From assembly GCA_004322215.1 (NCBI GenBank), contig SCSM01000024.1, positions 42,729 through 106,728 on the forward strand: a stretch of DNA of 64,000 bases. Direction: 5' to 3'. The notes under the pieces were generated by a model, which was not told where the DNA came from, searched no databases, and saw only the letters and a program-made list of their open reading frames with translations. Below, piece after piece: positions 10,381 through 21,373 of the stretch. Position 1 is the stretch's first letter. The number at the start of each line of letters is the position of its first letter. The DNA comes from Bacteroidota bacterium (lineage in GTDB: Bacteria > Bacteroidota > Ignavibacteria > Kapaibacteriales > UBA2268). Both the position numbers and the translations under genes were made by a program.

Positions 10381-10992
10381 TTGTATGAATTTATGATTGG
10401 GCAGCTTAACGGTACACTGATACATAAAACTTCAACTGAAATAATAATTGACTGCGGAGGAGTCGGCTACTCTGCTTTTGTATCCGTTAATACTTCCGAA
10501 TCGCTACCTGAAGTCGGTATCAATGTCAAAGTGGTTACAATTCTGATTCCGAAAGAAGATTCTCTCAATCTTTATGCTTTCGCAGATGAATCCGAAAGAG
10601 AAACATTCAAAATGCTTATTTCCATATCCGGCATAGGACCAAAAATTGCACTCGGCATATTATCATCTGTTACAGTAGATGATTTGCAGTCAATTATCAT
10701 TTCAGGGAATCTTCATTCATTGCAAAAGCTACCGGGCATAGGCAAAAAAACTGCGGAAAGATTACTCCTGGAACTTCGCGATAAAATAACAAAAATCGTC
10801 CCCGCAGGAGTTTCAGATGTTCAGGTCAAATACTCCCTCATAGTCCAGGAAGCTTTGTCTGCACTCGTTACATTGGGCTATTCACGGCTTATAGCCGACA
10901 AAGCAATCAAATCAGCTTTGAATGAACTCAGCACCGACAAGCTGACAGCAGAGCAATTAATTAAATCAGCTTTAAAACACGCTATGAGTTGA
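10381..10992 (+). CDS. ruvA: Holliday junction branch migration protein RuvA
   Basis: MIGQLNGTLIHKTSTEIIIDCGGVGYSAFVS start; HhH motifs ISGIGPKIALGILS and LPGIGKKTAERLLLELRDK; C-terminal UBA-like domain. True start is probably the ATG at MIGQLNG (about 10393). Confidence 0.93.
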   Translation: MYEFMIGQLNGTLIHKTSTEIIIDCGGVGYSAFVSVNTSESLPEVGINVKVVTILIPKEDSLNLYAFADESERETFKMLISISGIGPKIALGILSSVTVDDLQSIIISGNLHSLQKLPGIGKKTAERLLLELRDKITKIVPAGVSDVQVKYSLIVQEALSALVTLGYSRLIADKAIKSALNELSTDKLTAEQLIKSALKHAMS

Positions 10993-10995
10993 TTT

Positions 10996-11745
10996 ATGCT
11001 TCTCGTTATTCCTGCAATGGCACTTCATCAAGGCAAATGCACTTTTTTTGTCAAGGGTGAAATCGGCACCGAGGAAACATATTTCCGGTATTCGGACCAT
11101 CCGGATAAACTTTGCAAATTGTGGAGACGGGAAAATGCAAAAACAATTCATATTACCGATTTGGATGTGCTTTTCGGTGGGAAAAACGAAAGTAATCTCG
11201 AACAAATCATATCTATTGCAAAATCAGTTGACATTCCCATTCAATTACTTACCGAATTTAAAGGGTTTGACGAGTGCAGGGATATTCTCGACAGTGGAAT
11301 ATACAGAGTAATTCTCTTCGACCTGGCTTATCGCAATCCCGATGCTATCAGGGAACTTCTCTGGCTATATACACCTTCAAGAATCGCATTCTTAGTTAAC
11401 TGTCTCGACGGAAAAATCAGGTTCTGGAACAGCGAATTTATCATCAGCGACATTGATTATGTCAATTTCCTAAAAGAATTAGGAGCAACGCGAATCATTG
11501 TGCGTGACGAAGCCCGTTTCGACACATTGGAAGGGATTGATGTCGAACTTCTGAAAAGAATAAGCGACCCTGAACGGCTCAAAATAACTGCATTCGGCAT
11601 GGTCAAAACCCCCGAACAACTCTGGCAATTGCAGGAATACGAATCGCTCGGCATTGATTCTGTTATAATCGGCAAGCCGTTATACCAAAACGCATTCCCT
11701 TGCCAAAAAATCTGGCGTCTGGCAGAAGCTGAGTTGGAACAGTGA
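10996..11745 (+). CDS. HisA/HisF-like TIM-barrel protein with degenerate active site
   Basis: Overall HisA-like pattern (LLVIPAMALHQGKC..., HITDLDVLFGGKNESNLEQI, DIPIQ, DSVIIGKPLYQNAF) but the catalytic Asp and GGG/GG phosphate-binding positions look substituted. Confidence 0.7.
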   Translation: MLLVIPAMALHQGKCTFFVKGEIGTEETYFRYSDHPDKLCKLWRRENAKTIHITDLDVLFGGKNESNLEQIISIAKSVDIPIQLLTEFKGFDECRDILDSGIYRVILFDLAYRNPDAIRELLWLYTPSRIAFLVNCLDGKIRFWNSEFIISDIDYVNFLKELGATRIIVRDEARFDTLEGIDVELLKRISDPERLKITAFGMVKTPEQLWQLQEYESLGIDSVIIGKPLYQNAFPCQKIWRLAEAELEQ

Positions 11746-11753
11746 TTAAATGA

Positions 11754-13190
11754 TTATTTTACAAATGTTAGAATCTTCGATATACTATTTTCATCAATTT
11801 CAAAATTATCATCAATTATATATCCATTCTTATCAATAAGAAATGCTCTCGGGATGTAATTGATTTTATATTTAATAGTAAACTCAGTATAAGAACCATA
11901 AGTAATAAACGAGTTTTCAATATTATACTTATTCACAACACTTTTCCATTGATTGAGCTTAACATCAAGAGATAAATTTAATGTAAATAAATCATTATTT
12001 TTTAAAGAATCACCTATTTTTTTTACTAATGGTAATTTTTCAATGCAAGGTCCGCACCAGCTTGCCCACATATTCACGAGAACAATTTTATTTGATATTT
12101 TCTTACTGTCAATTTTATTACCCAGTGAATCGGTGAATAATGAATAATCAAATTTTGTTTTGGTGAATTTATTCTCTTTAATTGATTTTATCAGACAGTC
12201 GAAATTGTATGAATATTTTTTGTATAATGGATTAATTACCGAATCAATTAAAAGAATTTGTATCGAATCTAAATTTCCGATTTCATAAATCCTTTGATGC
12301 TCGTAATATCCAAAAATTATATTTTTAATTAAATATTCTCTATAAGAAATTGGTATTTCAGAACATAATTGAATCTTTAATTTTAGGAGTTTCAAATCAT
12401 CTACATTTTGTCCTTTGAGTTTACTCTGGGCTTTCGCTGAAATAATGTTAGAATAAATTCTCTCAAATGTAAAGAATTGATTATCATTATTCTCCTTTAA
12501 AAATACCTCGGAGTTATTAATAACTTCATTTACTGATGAGTCATTAATATCTGAATAATTTCGGTTTATAAAACTTAATAGATGTTCATAATAAACTGCT
12601 TCAAAAACTTTATTACTGATATAATTTTTATAAAATAAACTATCTTTATTTATTATCTGATGTATATTTACAGTATCCAGTAAAACACTGTCGCAATATT
12701 TTTTATAATTCTCAATATTCTTTTCTCTGTAAAACTTTTGTAACCCTAAAGAAAATTTCTGCATTAATTTTACAAAATTGTAATAGCCTATATTGACAGG
12801 GTCGTTTAAATCATATTCCGCCTTGATTTCTCCCGTTGAATCAATGTCAATAGTTATTTTCAGTGAATCAACAAATTCAGGATAAAATATTTTTGAAATA
12901 TTGTAAGGTTGAATTTTGAACATATAGAGAGAATCGGATATTAACTTCACATTAAAAGTTTTATTGATTTTATAATTATATGGTAGTTCACTGTATGATT
13001 CAGACTTACAAATATTAAATAAGTAATAGTCATCCTTAACAAATTTGAATAATTCGAACCTGAATTCTTTTACATTATCGCATTTGTTGATAATGGAAAT
13101 ATTGCAGGTCTTTACTTTTGATATGCAAATCGAATGTAAAGCAATCAGAATAAAAACTGTTATTATTAAGGTTTTAATAAGTATTTTCAT
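11754..13190 (-). CDS. TlpA/ResA-like thioredoxin-fold protein, exported
   Basis: N-terminal signal segment; C-terminal IVLVNMWASWCGPCIEKLPLVKKIG with CxxC; YIPRAFLIDKNG cis-Pro region. Confidence 0.83.
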   Translation of the reverse strand: MKILIKTLIITVFILIALHSICISKVKTCNISIINKCDNVKEFRFELFKFVKDDYYLFNICKSESYSELPYNYKINKTFNVKLISDSLYMFKIQPYNISKIFYPEFVDSLKITIDIDSTGEIKAEYDLNDPVNIGYYNFVKLMQKFSLGLQKFYREKNIENYKKYCDSVLLDTVNIHQIINKDSLFYKNYISNKVFEAVYYEHLLSFINRNYSDINDSSVNEVINNSEVFLKENNDNQFFTFERIYSNIISAKAQSKLKGQNVDDLKLLKLKIQLCSEIPISYREYLIKNIIFGYYEHQRIYEIGNLDSIQILLIDSVINPLYKKYSYNFDCLIKSIKENKFTKTKFDYSLFTDSLGNKIDSKKISNKIVLVNMWASWCGPCIEKLPLVKKIGDSLKNNDLFTLNLSLDVKLNQWKSVVNKYNIENSFITYGSYTEFTIKYKINYIPRAFLIDKNGYIIDDNFEIDENSISKILTFVK

Positions 13191-13403
13191 TTGACTAAAC
13201 CACCATTAGTTAATAATGTAGCTTATTATTTGTTATTAATTGAAGATAATTTAATAAATATTCCACCGCTTTCCACTTTCATTTTAAAACAAAAAATTTG
13301 TAATTTGGAAGATTGTATAAGAATATAATTTGATTTAATATTTATTTGTAGGGGAAGATACCAAATCTTCCCATGTTGAATTTTTAGAGGAGATTCGGAA
13401 TAA

Positions 13404-15176
13404 GTGCCAAATATAGTAATAGATGGTCAGAAAATTGAAACTGCCGCAGGCAAAACAGTAATCGAAGCGGCTTACGAAAACGGAATGCAAATAACACATT
13501 TTTGCTGGCATCCAGAACTTTCTATATCAGGAAATTGTAGAATGTGTCTCGTCGAAATAGGTATGCCAAAACGTATGCCAGACGGTTCAATCCAAAATGA
13601 TAATGAGGGAAATCCGGTTATATCATATTTCCCTAAACTGCAGATTGCCTGTGCTACAACGATAGCAGAAGGCATGCACATAAACACAAAAAAAGATAAT
13701 GTAGTCAAAGCACAAGAAGCCGTCATGGAATTTCTTCTCATTAATCACCCGCTCGATTGCCCGATTTGCGACGAAGCGGGACAATGCAAGCTACAGGAAT
13801 ACGGATATAAATACTCAAAAGGTGAAAGCCGATTCGAGGAGGAAAAAGTTCATGCACCAAAGCACCAATCCTGGGGACCTACAATTGTTTTCGATGCTGA
13901 AAGATGTATCAAATGTTCCCGTTGTATCAGGTTCGGGCAGGAAGTCGCAAAGCAGGATGTATTAACATTTGTCAACCGGGGCGACCATGTGAAAATCGAA
14001 TTATTCGAAGGGACACAATTCGATAATCCATATTCGATGAATGTTATTGATATTTGCCCTGTCGGTGCATTGACAAGCAAGGATTTCCGCTTCAAGTCGA
14101 GAGTATGGGACATGAGCTTCAATGATTCGATTTGCCCGGGATGTGCCAGGGGATGCAACATTAAGATTGGTGTAAGAAATAATGAAATCCTGAGAATAGA
14201 ACCGAGAACAAATCCTTATGTGAATAAATACTGGATGTGCGATTATGGCCGGCTTTCTCAATATAAATTCGTAAATGAAGACAGAGTAACCGAGCCGATG
14301 ATTCGCTGGAAGGATGAACTCATACCCTGCTCATGGGACGAAGCTTATGCAAAAGCAGAAGAATCGCTTAAGAAATTCATGCCGGAAGAAATCATGTTTA
14401 TCGGTTCAGGCAGAACGGCTAATGAGGGAAATTATATTCTGAGCAAATTCGCAATGGAGGTTATTAAATCTGAAAATATAGATTTATTCAGTGATATCGA
14501 TGAATCGTTCAAAGATGATTTTCTGAAGGTCAGCGATAAAAAGCCAAATTGCAGAGGAGCCGTCGAAGTCGGGATCATTCCCGAGAAAAATGGTGTGAAA
14601 GTTCAAAACCTGCACGATAAAATGAGATTTAAAAACATTAAAGCGATTTACATAATTACAGACCAGATTGTTCAATTCAGACCCATACTCGATGAAATTG
14701 ACGATTTGGAATTGCTCATTGTCCATGCATATAATCTTACTTCATTAACAAAAAAAGCAGATATTGTTTTTGCCGCTTCGACTTATGCCGAAATCGAAGG
14801 AACTTATGTTAATGTTGATAAAAGAGTCCAGCACCTGACCCCTGCTCTTGTTACCGCTGAAAACTTGAGATTTATGGGTATGAAAATGAGTCGTCTCGAT
14901 AAATTCGGTGCTTCTAATGACAGATGGACACAGCATAAGCTCAGAAACACACTTCCCCACTGGAAAATTCTTACAAAATTGGCAGAGCAATTTAACGTGA
15001 AATGGAATTATAAATCTGCAAAGGATGTTTTTAAGGAAATAACTGAAAAAATCCCTTCATTTGCAGGAATGACTTATGAAAAATTGGATGAATACCAGGG
15101 TTTGACTTTAGGTAAGGCAGAACAGCCGGACCCGAAGGTAATTAATTATGAATCGCACGTGATGAAACCGAATTAA
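13404..15176 (+). CDS. nuoG: NADH-quinone oxidoreductase subunit G (short form; GTG start)
   Basis: 2Fe-2S N-terminus (HFCWHPELSISGNCRMCLVEI), CPICDEAGQCKLQ, CIKCSRCIRFGQEV, CPGCARGCNIKIGVRNNEILRIEPR. Confidence 0.92.
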   Translation: MPNIVIDGQKIETAAGKTVIEAAYENGMQITHFCWHPELSISGNCRMCLVEIGMPKRMPDGSIQNDNEGNPVISYFPKLQIACATTIAEGMHINTKKDNVVKAQEAVMEFLLINHPLDCPICDEAGQCKLQEYGYKYSKGESRFEEEKVHAPKHQSWGPTIVFDAERCIKCSRCIRFGQEVAKQDVLTFVNRGDHVKIELFEGTQFDNPYSMNVIDICPVGALTSKDFRFKSRVWDMSFNDSICPGCARGCNIKIGVRNNEILRIEPRTNPYVNKYWMCDYGRLSQYKFVNEDRVTEPMIRWKDELIPCSWDEAYAKAEESLKKFMPEEIMFIGSGRTANEGNYILSKFAMEVIKSENIDLFSDIDESFKDDFLKVSDKKPNCRGAVEVGIIPEKNGVKVQNLHDKMRFKNIKAIYIITDQIVQFRPILDEIDDLELLIVHAYNLTSLTKKADIVFAASTYAEIEGTYVNVDKRVQHLTPALVTAENLRFMGMKMSRLDKFGASNDRWTQHKLRNTLPHWKILTKLAEQFNVKWNYKSAKDVFKEITEKIPSFAGMTYEKLDEYQGLTLGKAEQPDPKVINYESHVMKPN

Positions 15177-15209
15177 TTATGAATTTGTATAAGAAATAAT
15201 AAATATTTT

Positions 15210-16298
15210 ATGTCAGAACTTGTTTGGATATTGATTGAAGCACTTATAAAAGCAGTTGTAATACTGACTATGATATTATTAGCTGCCGCTACGCTTGTTT
15301 ACTTTGAAAGAAGAATATCTGCATTTATCCAGAACCGTTATGGACCTAACCGTGTGGGACCCTTCGGCTTATTGCAGCCATTTGCAGATGTATTTAAACT
15401 CTTTCTCAAAGAAGACCTTGTTCCAAAGGTTGCCGATAAGAGATTTCACCGGCTCGCACCAATTATATCTCTTGGTGTAACTTTAGCAGTTTATTCGGTT
15501 ATACCTTTATCGAATTATGTTAATATTGATACTGGAGATACAGTTAGGAAAGTATATTTCGGTATTGCTCCGAATGTGAACATCGGGTTCCTTTTTGTAC
15601 TTGCAATGACATCTGTAGGAGTATATGGAATAACACTCGCCGGCTGGTCCTCGAACAATAAATATTCTTTGCTCGGTGGCTTAAGGTCATCTGCACAAAT
15701 GATTTCTTATGAGCTTTCGATGGGTCTTTCTGTAATTGGAGTATTATTGGTTTCAAACTATTTCACGACTTCTCAGAATGGCAATTGGACAAATACATTG
15801 AGCTTGAATACAATTGTAATGAATCAATCAGGATGGAAATGGAACATATTACTCCAGCCACTCGGATTTATAATATTTTTAGTTTCAGCGTTTGCCGAAA
15901 CAAACAGGGCTCCATTTGATTTGCCAGAAGCAGAGCCGGAACTTGTCGGTGGCTTTAACACTGAATATTCGGGAATGAAATTCGGTATGTTTTTCCTCGC
16001 AGAATACGGGAATATGGCAACATCAGCAGCTTTAATTACTTTATTATTCCTTGGCGGCTGGCAACTTCCCTTTCCTTCACACTGGCTGGGATTGGCTGAA
16101 GGTTCTGTGTGGTTAGCTTTGGCACAGTTTGCTTCGTTCCTGCTTAAAATAATTTTACTTGCAATATTCTTTATCTGGGTGCGTTGGTCAATTCCGAGAT
16201 TCAGGTATGACCAGTTGATGAATCTCGGCTGGAAGATTATGTTACCTCTTTCATTATTGAATATAGTATTGACAGGAATTATATTATTGATAATATGA
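15210..16298 (+). CDS. nuoH: NADH-quinone oxidoreductase subunit H
   Basis: [68 protein letters not shown]. Confidence 0.96.
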   Translation: MSELVWILIEALIKAVVILTMILLAAATLVYFERRISAFIQNRYGPNRVGPFGLLQPFADVFKLFLKEDLVPKVADKRFHRLAPIISLGVTLAVYSVIPLSNYVNIDTGDTVRKVYFGIAPNVNIGFLFVLAMTSVGVYGITLAGWSSNNKYSLLGGLRSSAQMISYELSMGLSVIGVLLVSNYFTTSQNGNWTNTLSLNTIVMNQSGWKWNILLQPLGFIIFLVSAFAETNRAPFDLPEAEPELVGGFNTEYSGMKFGMFFLAEYGNMATSAALITLLFLGGWQLPFPSHWLGLAEGSVWLALAQFASFLLKIILLAIFFIWVRWSIPRFRYDQLMNLGWKIMLPLSLLNIVLTGIILLII

Positions 16299-16326
16299 TT
16301 ATTGGATTTGGAAATCGGAAAAAGAA

Positions 16327-16821
16327 ATGAATATAACTAAAAATACAGAAAATGACAGAATGAATTTTTGGGAGAAAATTTATCTCCCTGAAATCGCAAG
16401 GGGAATGGGATTAACTCTAAAGCAAGTATTTAAACCGAAGTTCACAAGACAATATCCCGAAGAAGTATGGAATCCCGAAGGTTCTTACAGAGGGAGACCT
16501 GTGCTGGTCAAAGAAGAAGGCGAAAGGTGCGTTGCCTGCGGATTATGCTCGAGGGTCTGCCCTGCACTCGCCATAGAAGTACAGGCAAGCGAGACCGAAA
16601 AAGATAAAGAACGCTATCCTGTCAAATTCGAAATCAATATGCTTCGTTGCATTTTCTGCGGTTTCTGCGAGGAAGTTTGTCCCGAAGAAGCAATCGTAAT
16701 GAGCAAGGATTATCATTTGGTGTTCCAATCGCAGGAAGAAGCAATTCTCGGCAAAGACAAATTGGAGGTCCCTATTGCTAAACTGCAGGACCGGCTGGAA
16801 TTTTTAAGGCAATATAGGTAA
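16327..16821 (+). CDS. nuoI: NADH-quinone oxidoreductase subunit I
   Basis: Two 4Fe-4S motifs [16 protein letters not shown] and [16 protein letters not shown]; position after nuoH. Confidence 0.94.
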   Translation: MNITKNTENDRMNFWEKIYLPEIARGMGLTLKQVFKPKFTRQYPEEVWNPEGSYRGRPVLVKEEGERCVACGLCSRVCPALAIEVQASETEKDKERYPVKFEINMLRCIFCGFCEEVCPEEAIVMSKDYHLVFQSQEEAILGKDKLEVPIAKLQDRLEFLRQYR

Positions 16822-16866
16822 AATACAATCAACAGAAATAAATCTATTGCTTATTATTCATTTTTC

Positions 16867-18594
16867 TTGAGGATGATTATGAAAAGAAGTATGTTACTTA
16901 TTTTTTCAATTTTTATTATTGTGGTATTAATATCTGGCTGTGGGAAACAGGGAGAAACTGCAAACATGGAGGAAGTAAAAAAGATGGAAGCCGAATATTC
17001 TAAATTCATTGATTCTTTGCTTAAAGTTGTCAAACCGACATATAAGAATATGTCTCTCGCTTACTTTGAAGCATCAGTTAGCGGAGAACCTGCTGACTGG
17101 GATAAAAGCGCAAAATACGAGATGGAGCTTAACTCCATACTTTCAAACAAAGAGAATTTTGCAAAAATCAAAAAATTCAAAGAATCCGGTTTGATTCAGG
17201 ATGAATTAAAAGCCAGAGAGTTACAGGTTACTTATAATACTTTGCTCGGTATGCAGATTGACACATCAAAGCTAAATGCCATGACAAAACTTCAAACCGA
17301 AATAGCACAGAAGTATAATAACTTCCGGGCTAAAGTCGGCAAAAAAGAAATGACTGACAATGATGTCGAAGATGCACTCAAAACTTCAAAAGATTCGAAA
17401 TTTCTCGAGCAGGTTTGGACTGAGCAAAAGAAGATTGGTCCAATAGTTGCGCAGGACATAATTCGTCTCGTAAAAATGAGGAATGATGCTGCAAAAGAGC
17501 TTGGATTCAAGAATTATCATGAAATGAGTTTGCGTCTCAGCGAACAAAATCCTGATGATATAAGTAAGCTGTTCGATGAACTCGATGTCCTTACAAAAGA
17601 TGCATTTAAACAAGAAAAGCAGAAAATGGATTTAATTCTTGCCGTGGGATGTAACATTAAACCGGAAGATTTAATGCCCTGGCATTATCAAAACCGTTTC
17701 TTCCAGGAAGCACCGAAAATATATGATGTTGACCTCGACACATATTATACGAATATTGACATTGCGAAAACCGGGCAGGAGTTTTACCAGGGATTGAATC
17801 TGCCAATTAATGATATGGCTGCAAAAAGTGATTTATACGAAAAGCCAAAGAAAAACCAGCATGCATATTGCATTGACATTGACAGGGATGCAAAAGACAT
17901 AAGAGTGTTATGCAATATCAAACCAAATTCGAGATGGATGGAGACGATGCTCCATGAATTCGGTCATGCACTTTATGAAAAATATCTCGATAATAATCTT
18001 CCGTGGATTATTAAGCAGCCGGCTCATACATTTACAACTGAAGCAATCGCAATGATGTTCGGACGGCTTGCCACTGACCCCCAATGGATGCAGGAAGTAA
18101 TCAAAATTAATCCCGAAGAGAAAACAAAAATTGCCGATGCCTGCTTCAAGACTTTACGACTGCAGCAGCTTGTTTTCAGCCGTTGGTCACAGGTTATGTA
18201 CAGATTTGAAAAAAGCATGTATGAGAATCCCGACCAGGATTTGAACAAACTTTGGTGGGACCTTGTCGAAAAATACCAAATGCTCAAAAAGCCGGCTGAC
18301 AGAAATCAACCGGATTGGGCATCAAAAATCCATATAGCAACTTCACCCTGTTATTATCATAATTATCATTTGGGTGAATTGCTTGCATCTCAATTGTATT
18401 ATACAATCGAAAATAAAGTATTGAAGGCAAAAGATAATGAAAAAATCAGTTTTGTCGGTAAACCTGATGTAGGAAAATTCCTGGTTGATAATGTTTTCAA
18501 GCCGGGATCCCGATATCCCTGGAATACAATGATTGAAAAAGCAACCGGTGAAAAACTTACCGCTAATTATTATGCAAAACAGTTTGTGAAGTAA
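16867..18594 (+). CDS. M2/M3-like zinc metallopeptidase lipoprotein (peptidyl-dipeptidase-like)
   Basis: Lipobox-like LISGCGKQ; zinc motif MLHEFGHALYEKY (HExxH); downstream TEAIAMMFG. Confidence 0.8.
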   Translation: MRMIMKRSMLLIFSIFIIVVLISGCGKQGETANMEEVKKMEAEYSKFIDSLLKVVKPTYKNMSLAYFEASVSGEPADWDKSAKYEMELNSILSNKENFAKIKKFKESGLIQDELKARELQVTYNTLLGMQIDTSKLNAMTKLQTEIAQKYNNFRAKVGKKEMTDNDVEDALKTSKDSKFLEQVWTEQKKIGPIVAQDIIRLVKMRNDAAKELGFKNYHEMSLRLSEQNPDDISKLFDELDVLTKDAFKQEKQKMDLILAVGCNIKPEDLMPWHYQNRFFQEAPKIYDVDLDTYYTNIDIAKTGQEFYQGLNLPINDMAAKSDLYEKPKKNQHAYCIDIDRDAKDIRVLCNIKPNSRWMETMLHEFGHALYEKYLDNNLPWIIKQPAHTFTTEAIAMMFGRLATDPQWMQEVIKINPEEKTKIADACFKTLRLQQLVFSRWSQVMYRFEKSMYENPDQDLNKLWWDLVEKYQMLKKPADRNQPDWASKIHIATSPCYYHNYHLGELLASQLYYTIENKVLKAKDNEKISFVGKPDVGKFLVDNVFKPGSRYPWNTMIEKATGEKLTANYYAKQFVK

Positions 18595-18614
18595 TTTATT
18601 GACTTATTTATAAG

Positions 18615-18653
18615 GCAGGTATGCGGATTAATCCAAATACCTGCTTTTTTTTT
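18615..18653 (+). terminator. Intrinsic terminator downstream of the metallopeptidase
   Basis: GCAGGTAT-gcggattaatccaa-ATACCTGC followed by 9 T. Confidence 0.85.
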
Positions 18654-18805
18654 CTAATACAAATAGAACTAAATCCATATCTTTGATATTGAGTTGAATT
18701 AAATTTTAAAATATTTAAAAATTATTTCTTTGCTATTCTGAATTATTATTTTAATTTTCTGAAATAGGAACTTTGAAAAACCAAATTTGAATTGAAAGGT
18801 TTGTA

Positions 18806-21346
18806 ATGGTCAAAAAATCATCCGTCTCTCAATTGAGACAAGGAAAAGGTGTAAATTCATTAAAGAATGGAGTAAAAAAGTTCGATGAGTTGAACTCTAC
18901 ACAGCTTCGCTGGACATGTCCCGAAACAATGTTTAAATTCAAAACGACTACCGAATTGAAACCGCTCGATAAAATTGTAGGTCAACCCAGGGCTGTAGAG
19001 GCAATAAGAATGGGTGCCGAACTGTTTTCAAAAGGTTATAATATATTCGTTACGGGTATTTCAGGTACGGGACGTTCCTATACAGTGAAAAAAATTCTCG
19101 AAGAAGTAACTTCACATAAACCGGAACTTTTCGATTATTGCTATGTCAATAATTTTGAAAATCCAGATGCTCCAAGGTTGATTAAATTACCGGCAGGGAA
19201 AGGAAAGGAATTTTCTAAATCCATGTCGGATGCTATTACATTTTTGCGTCAAAGATTACCTAAATTATTCGAAGAAGAAAGATACCAGCAGTCTCGAAAA
19301 AAAATCCTCGAGCATTTTCAGCGTAAGGAAAAGGATTTACTTCATCAATTTGATGAGAAAATTCAGAAGCATGATTTTGTCAGGGGACAGATTGAAAATG
19401 AACAAGGTGTCAGTCAGGTCGAAATTTTCCCTGTTGTCGAAGGCAATGCTGTACAAATAGATGAAGTAGATGCTAAAACCACCGAAGGCAAGATTACTAA
19501 AAAGCAGGCACAGGAATTCCGGAAATATTACAAATTATTTCATTCAGAACTATATGACCTTTCGCGTTCAGGAATGAAACTGGTACTCGATATGAGACAG
19601 GCATTAATTGATAACGATAAAGCGGCTGCAAAAATCGAAGTAGAAACTATTTTCAATACTATGAAGGATAGGTTTCCCAATGAAAAAGTAAGTATTTATA
19701 TAAATGAAGTAAAGAAATTTATCGAGGAGAATGTTCATTTCTTTGTACAAATTGATGCTCCTCCTCAGCAAAATCCTGATGATGAATCTTCCCAGGAATC
19801 AGATAAATTCAAATTATTTTCAGTAAATGTCATACTCGATAATTCATCATCGGATTGCGCCCCCGTAATAATTGAAAGGTCGCCGACTTACACAAACCTG
19901 TTCGGCACCATCGAACGTTCTTATGACGCAAGTGGTTATTGGAAAACCGATTTCACTAAAATCAAAGCCGGTTCGATTTTAAAAGCTGACGAGGGATATA
20001 TACTTATGAATGCTATGGATGCGTTCAATGAACCCGGTGTTTGGGTAGCACTCAGACGTGTTCTGATTGACGATACACTCGAGATTCAACCCTACGACTC
20101 ATTCTTCCAATTATCACAGCTCCATCTGAAACCTGAACCGATAGAAGTTAAAGTAAAAGTGATATTAATTGGAGGTTTATCGCTTTATTCTTATCTATAT
20201 GAATATGAAAAAGGATTCAAAAAAATCTTTAAGGTCAATGCACAATTCGATTATGAAACCGAGAGAACAGATGAGATGATAATGAACATTGCAAGATTTG
20301 TCAGTAAAATTTGCAATGAGGATAATCTCCCACATTGCACGCCTGATGGGGTTGCAGCAATTGTGGAATGGGCAGCAGAACATGCCGGTTCCCAGAAAAG
20401 AATTACACTAAAATTTTCCGATGTGGCTGATATACTCCGAGAAGCTGCATTTTATGACAGAAACAGTCGCCAAAAATTCATTAACAGGGAAGATGTCGAG
20501 AAAGCAATAGAATGGAGACGCAAAAGAAACGATTTGCTCGACGACAAACTCAAATTATATATTCTCGATGGCAGTACACTTATTGATTCCGATGGTGAAA
20601 GAGTAGGACAGATAAATGGATTAACCGTTATTGACACAGGAACGATGTCATTCGGGAAACCATCGAGAATCACTGCTTCAATCAGTGTCGGCAACCAGGG
20701 AATAGTAAATATCGAAAGGGAAGCTGACCTCAGCGGTTCGATTCATAATAAAGGGGTTTTGATTCTTTCAGGAATTTTCAGGGATAGGTTTGCTCAAAAC
20801 AAGCCATTGTATTTATCTGCATCCATTGCATTCGAGCAGAACTATGGAGGTATAGACGGAGACAGTGCCACAGCCGCTGAAATTTATGCCTTAATGTCTG
20901 CTATATGCAGAATACCGATTAAGCAGTCAATTGCAATTACCGGTTCGGTTAATCAAAAAGGAGACATACAGCCAATCGGCGGTGTGAATGAAAAAATCAG
21001 GGGATTTTTTGAAGTTTGTAAAGAACGGGGATTAACAGGAAAACAGGGTGTCATCATACCGTATCAGAACGTCAGCGATTTAATGCTTTGCCCGGATATA
21101 ATAAAAACTGTGAAAGAGGGTAAATTTCATATTTACCCGATTCAAAAAATCGAAGATGGAATAGAAATTCTTATGGGTTTGCCTGCCGGTGAAATGGATA
21201 AAGACGGCAAATACCCTCAAAACACAATATTCGGTTTGGTCGATGCACGTCTCGAAGAACTAAGACAAGCTGCAAAAGACCAGCCGGGTAAAAAGAAAAA
21301 GAAGAAATCGAAGAGTAAACCGATTTATAGAGTAAAAAACACTTAA
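18806..21346 (+). CDS. Lon-like AAA protease (S16 family, LonB/AAA_32 type)
   Basis: P-loop-like GISGTGRS; S16 domain GGIDGDSATAAEIYALMSAICRIPIKQSIAITGSVNQKGDIQPIGGVNEKIRGFFE with Ser/Lys dyad. Confidence 0.88.
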   Translation: MVKKSSVSQLRQGKGVNSLKNGVKKFDELNSTQLRWTCPETMFKFKTTTELKPLDKIVGQPRAVEAIRMGAELFSKGYNIFVTGISGTGRSYTVKKILEEVTSHKPELFDYCYVNNFENPDAPRLIKLPAGKGKEFSKSMSDAITFLRQRLPKLFEEERYQQSRKKILEHFQRKEKDLLHQFDEKIQKHDFVRGQIENEQGVSQVEIFPVVEGNAVQIDEVDAKTTEGKITKKQAQEFRKYYKLFHSELYDLSRSGMKLVLDMRQALIDNDKAAAKIEVETIFNTMKDRFPNEKVSIYINEVKKFIEENVHFFVQIDAPPQQNPDDESSQESDKFKLFSVNVILDNSSSDCAPVIIERSPTYTNLFGTIERSYDASGYWKTDFTKIKAGSILKADEGYILMNAMDAFNEPGVWVALRRVLIDDTLEIQPYDSFFQLSQLHLKPEPIEVKVKVILIGGLSLYSYLYEYEKGFKKIFKVNAQFDYETERTDEMIMNIARFVSKICNEDNLPHCTPDGVAAIVEWAAEHAGSQKRITLKFSDVADILREAAFYDRNSRQKFINREDVEKAIEWRRKRNDLLDDKLKLYILDGSTLIDSDGERVGQINGLTVIDTGTMSFGKPSRITASISVGNQGIVNIEREADLSGSIHNKGVLILSGIFRDRFAQNKPLYLSASIAFEQNYGGIDGDSATAAEIYALMSAICRIPIKQSIAITGSVNQKGDIQPIGGVNEKIRGFFEVCKERGLTGKQGVIIPYQNVSDLMLCPDIIKTVKEGKFHIYPIQKIEDGIEILMGLPAGEMDKDGKYPQNTIFGLVDARLEELRQAAKDQPGKKKKKKSKSKPIYRVKNT

Positions 21347-21373
21347 TATATTATTTCATTGTTGAAAAATTAT

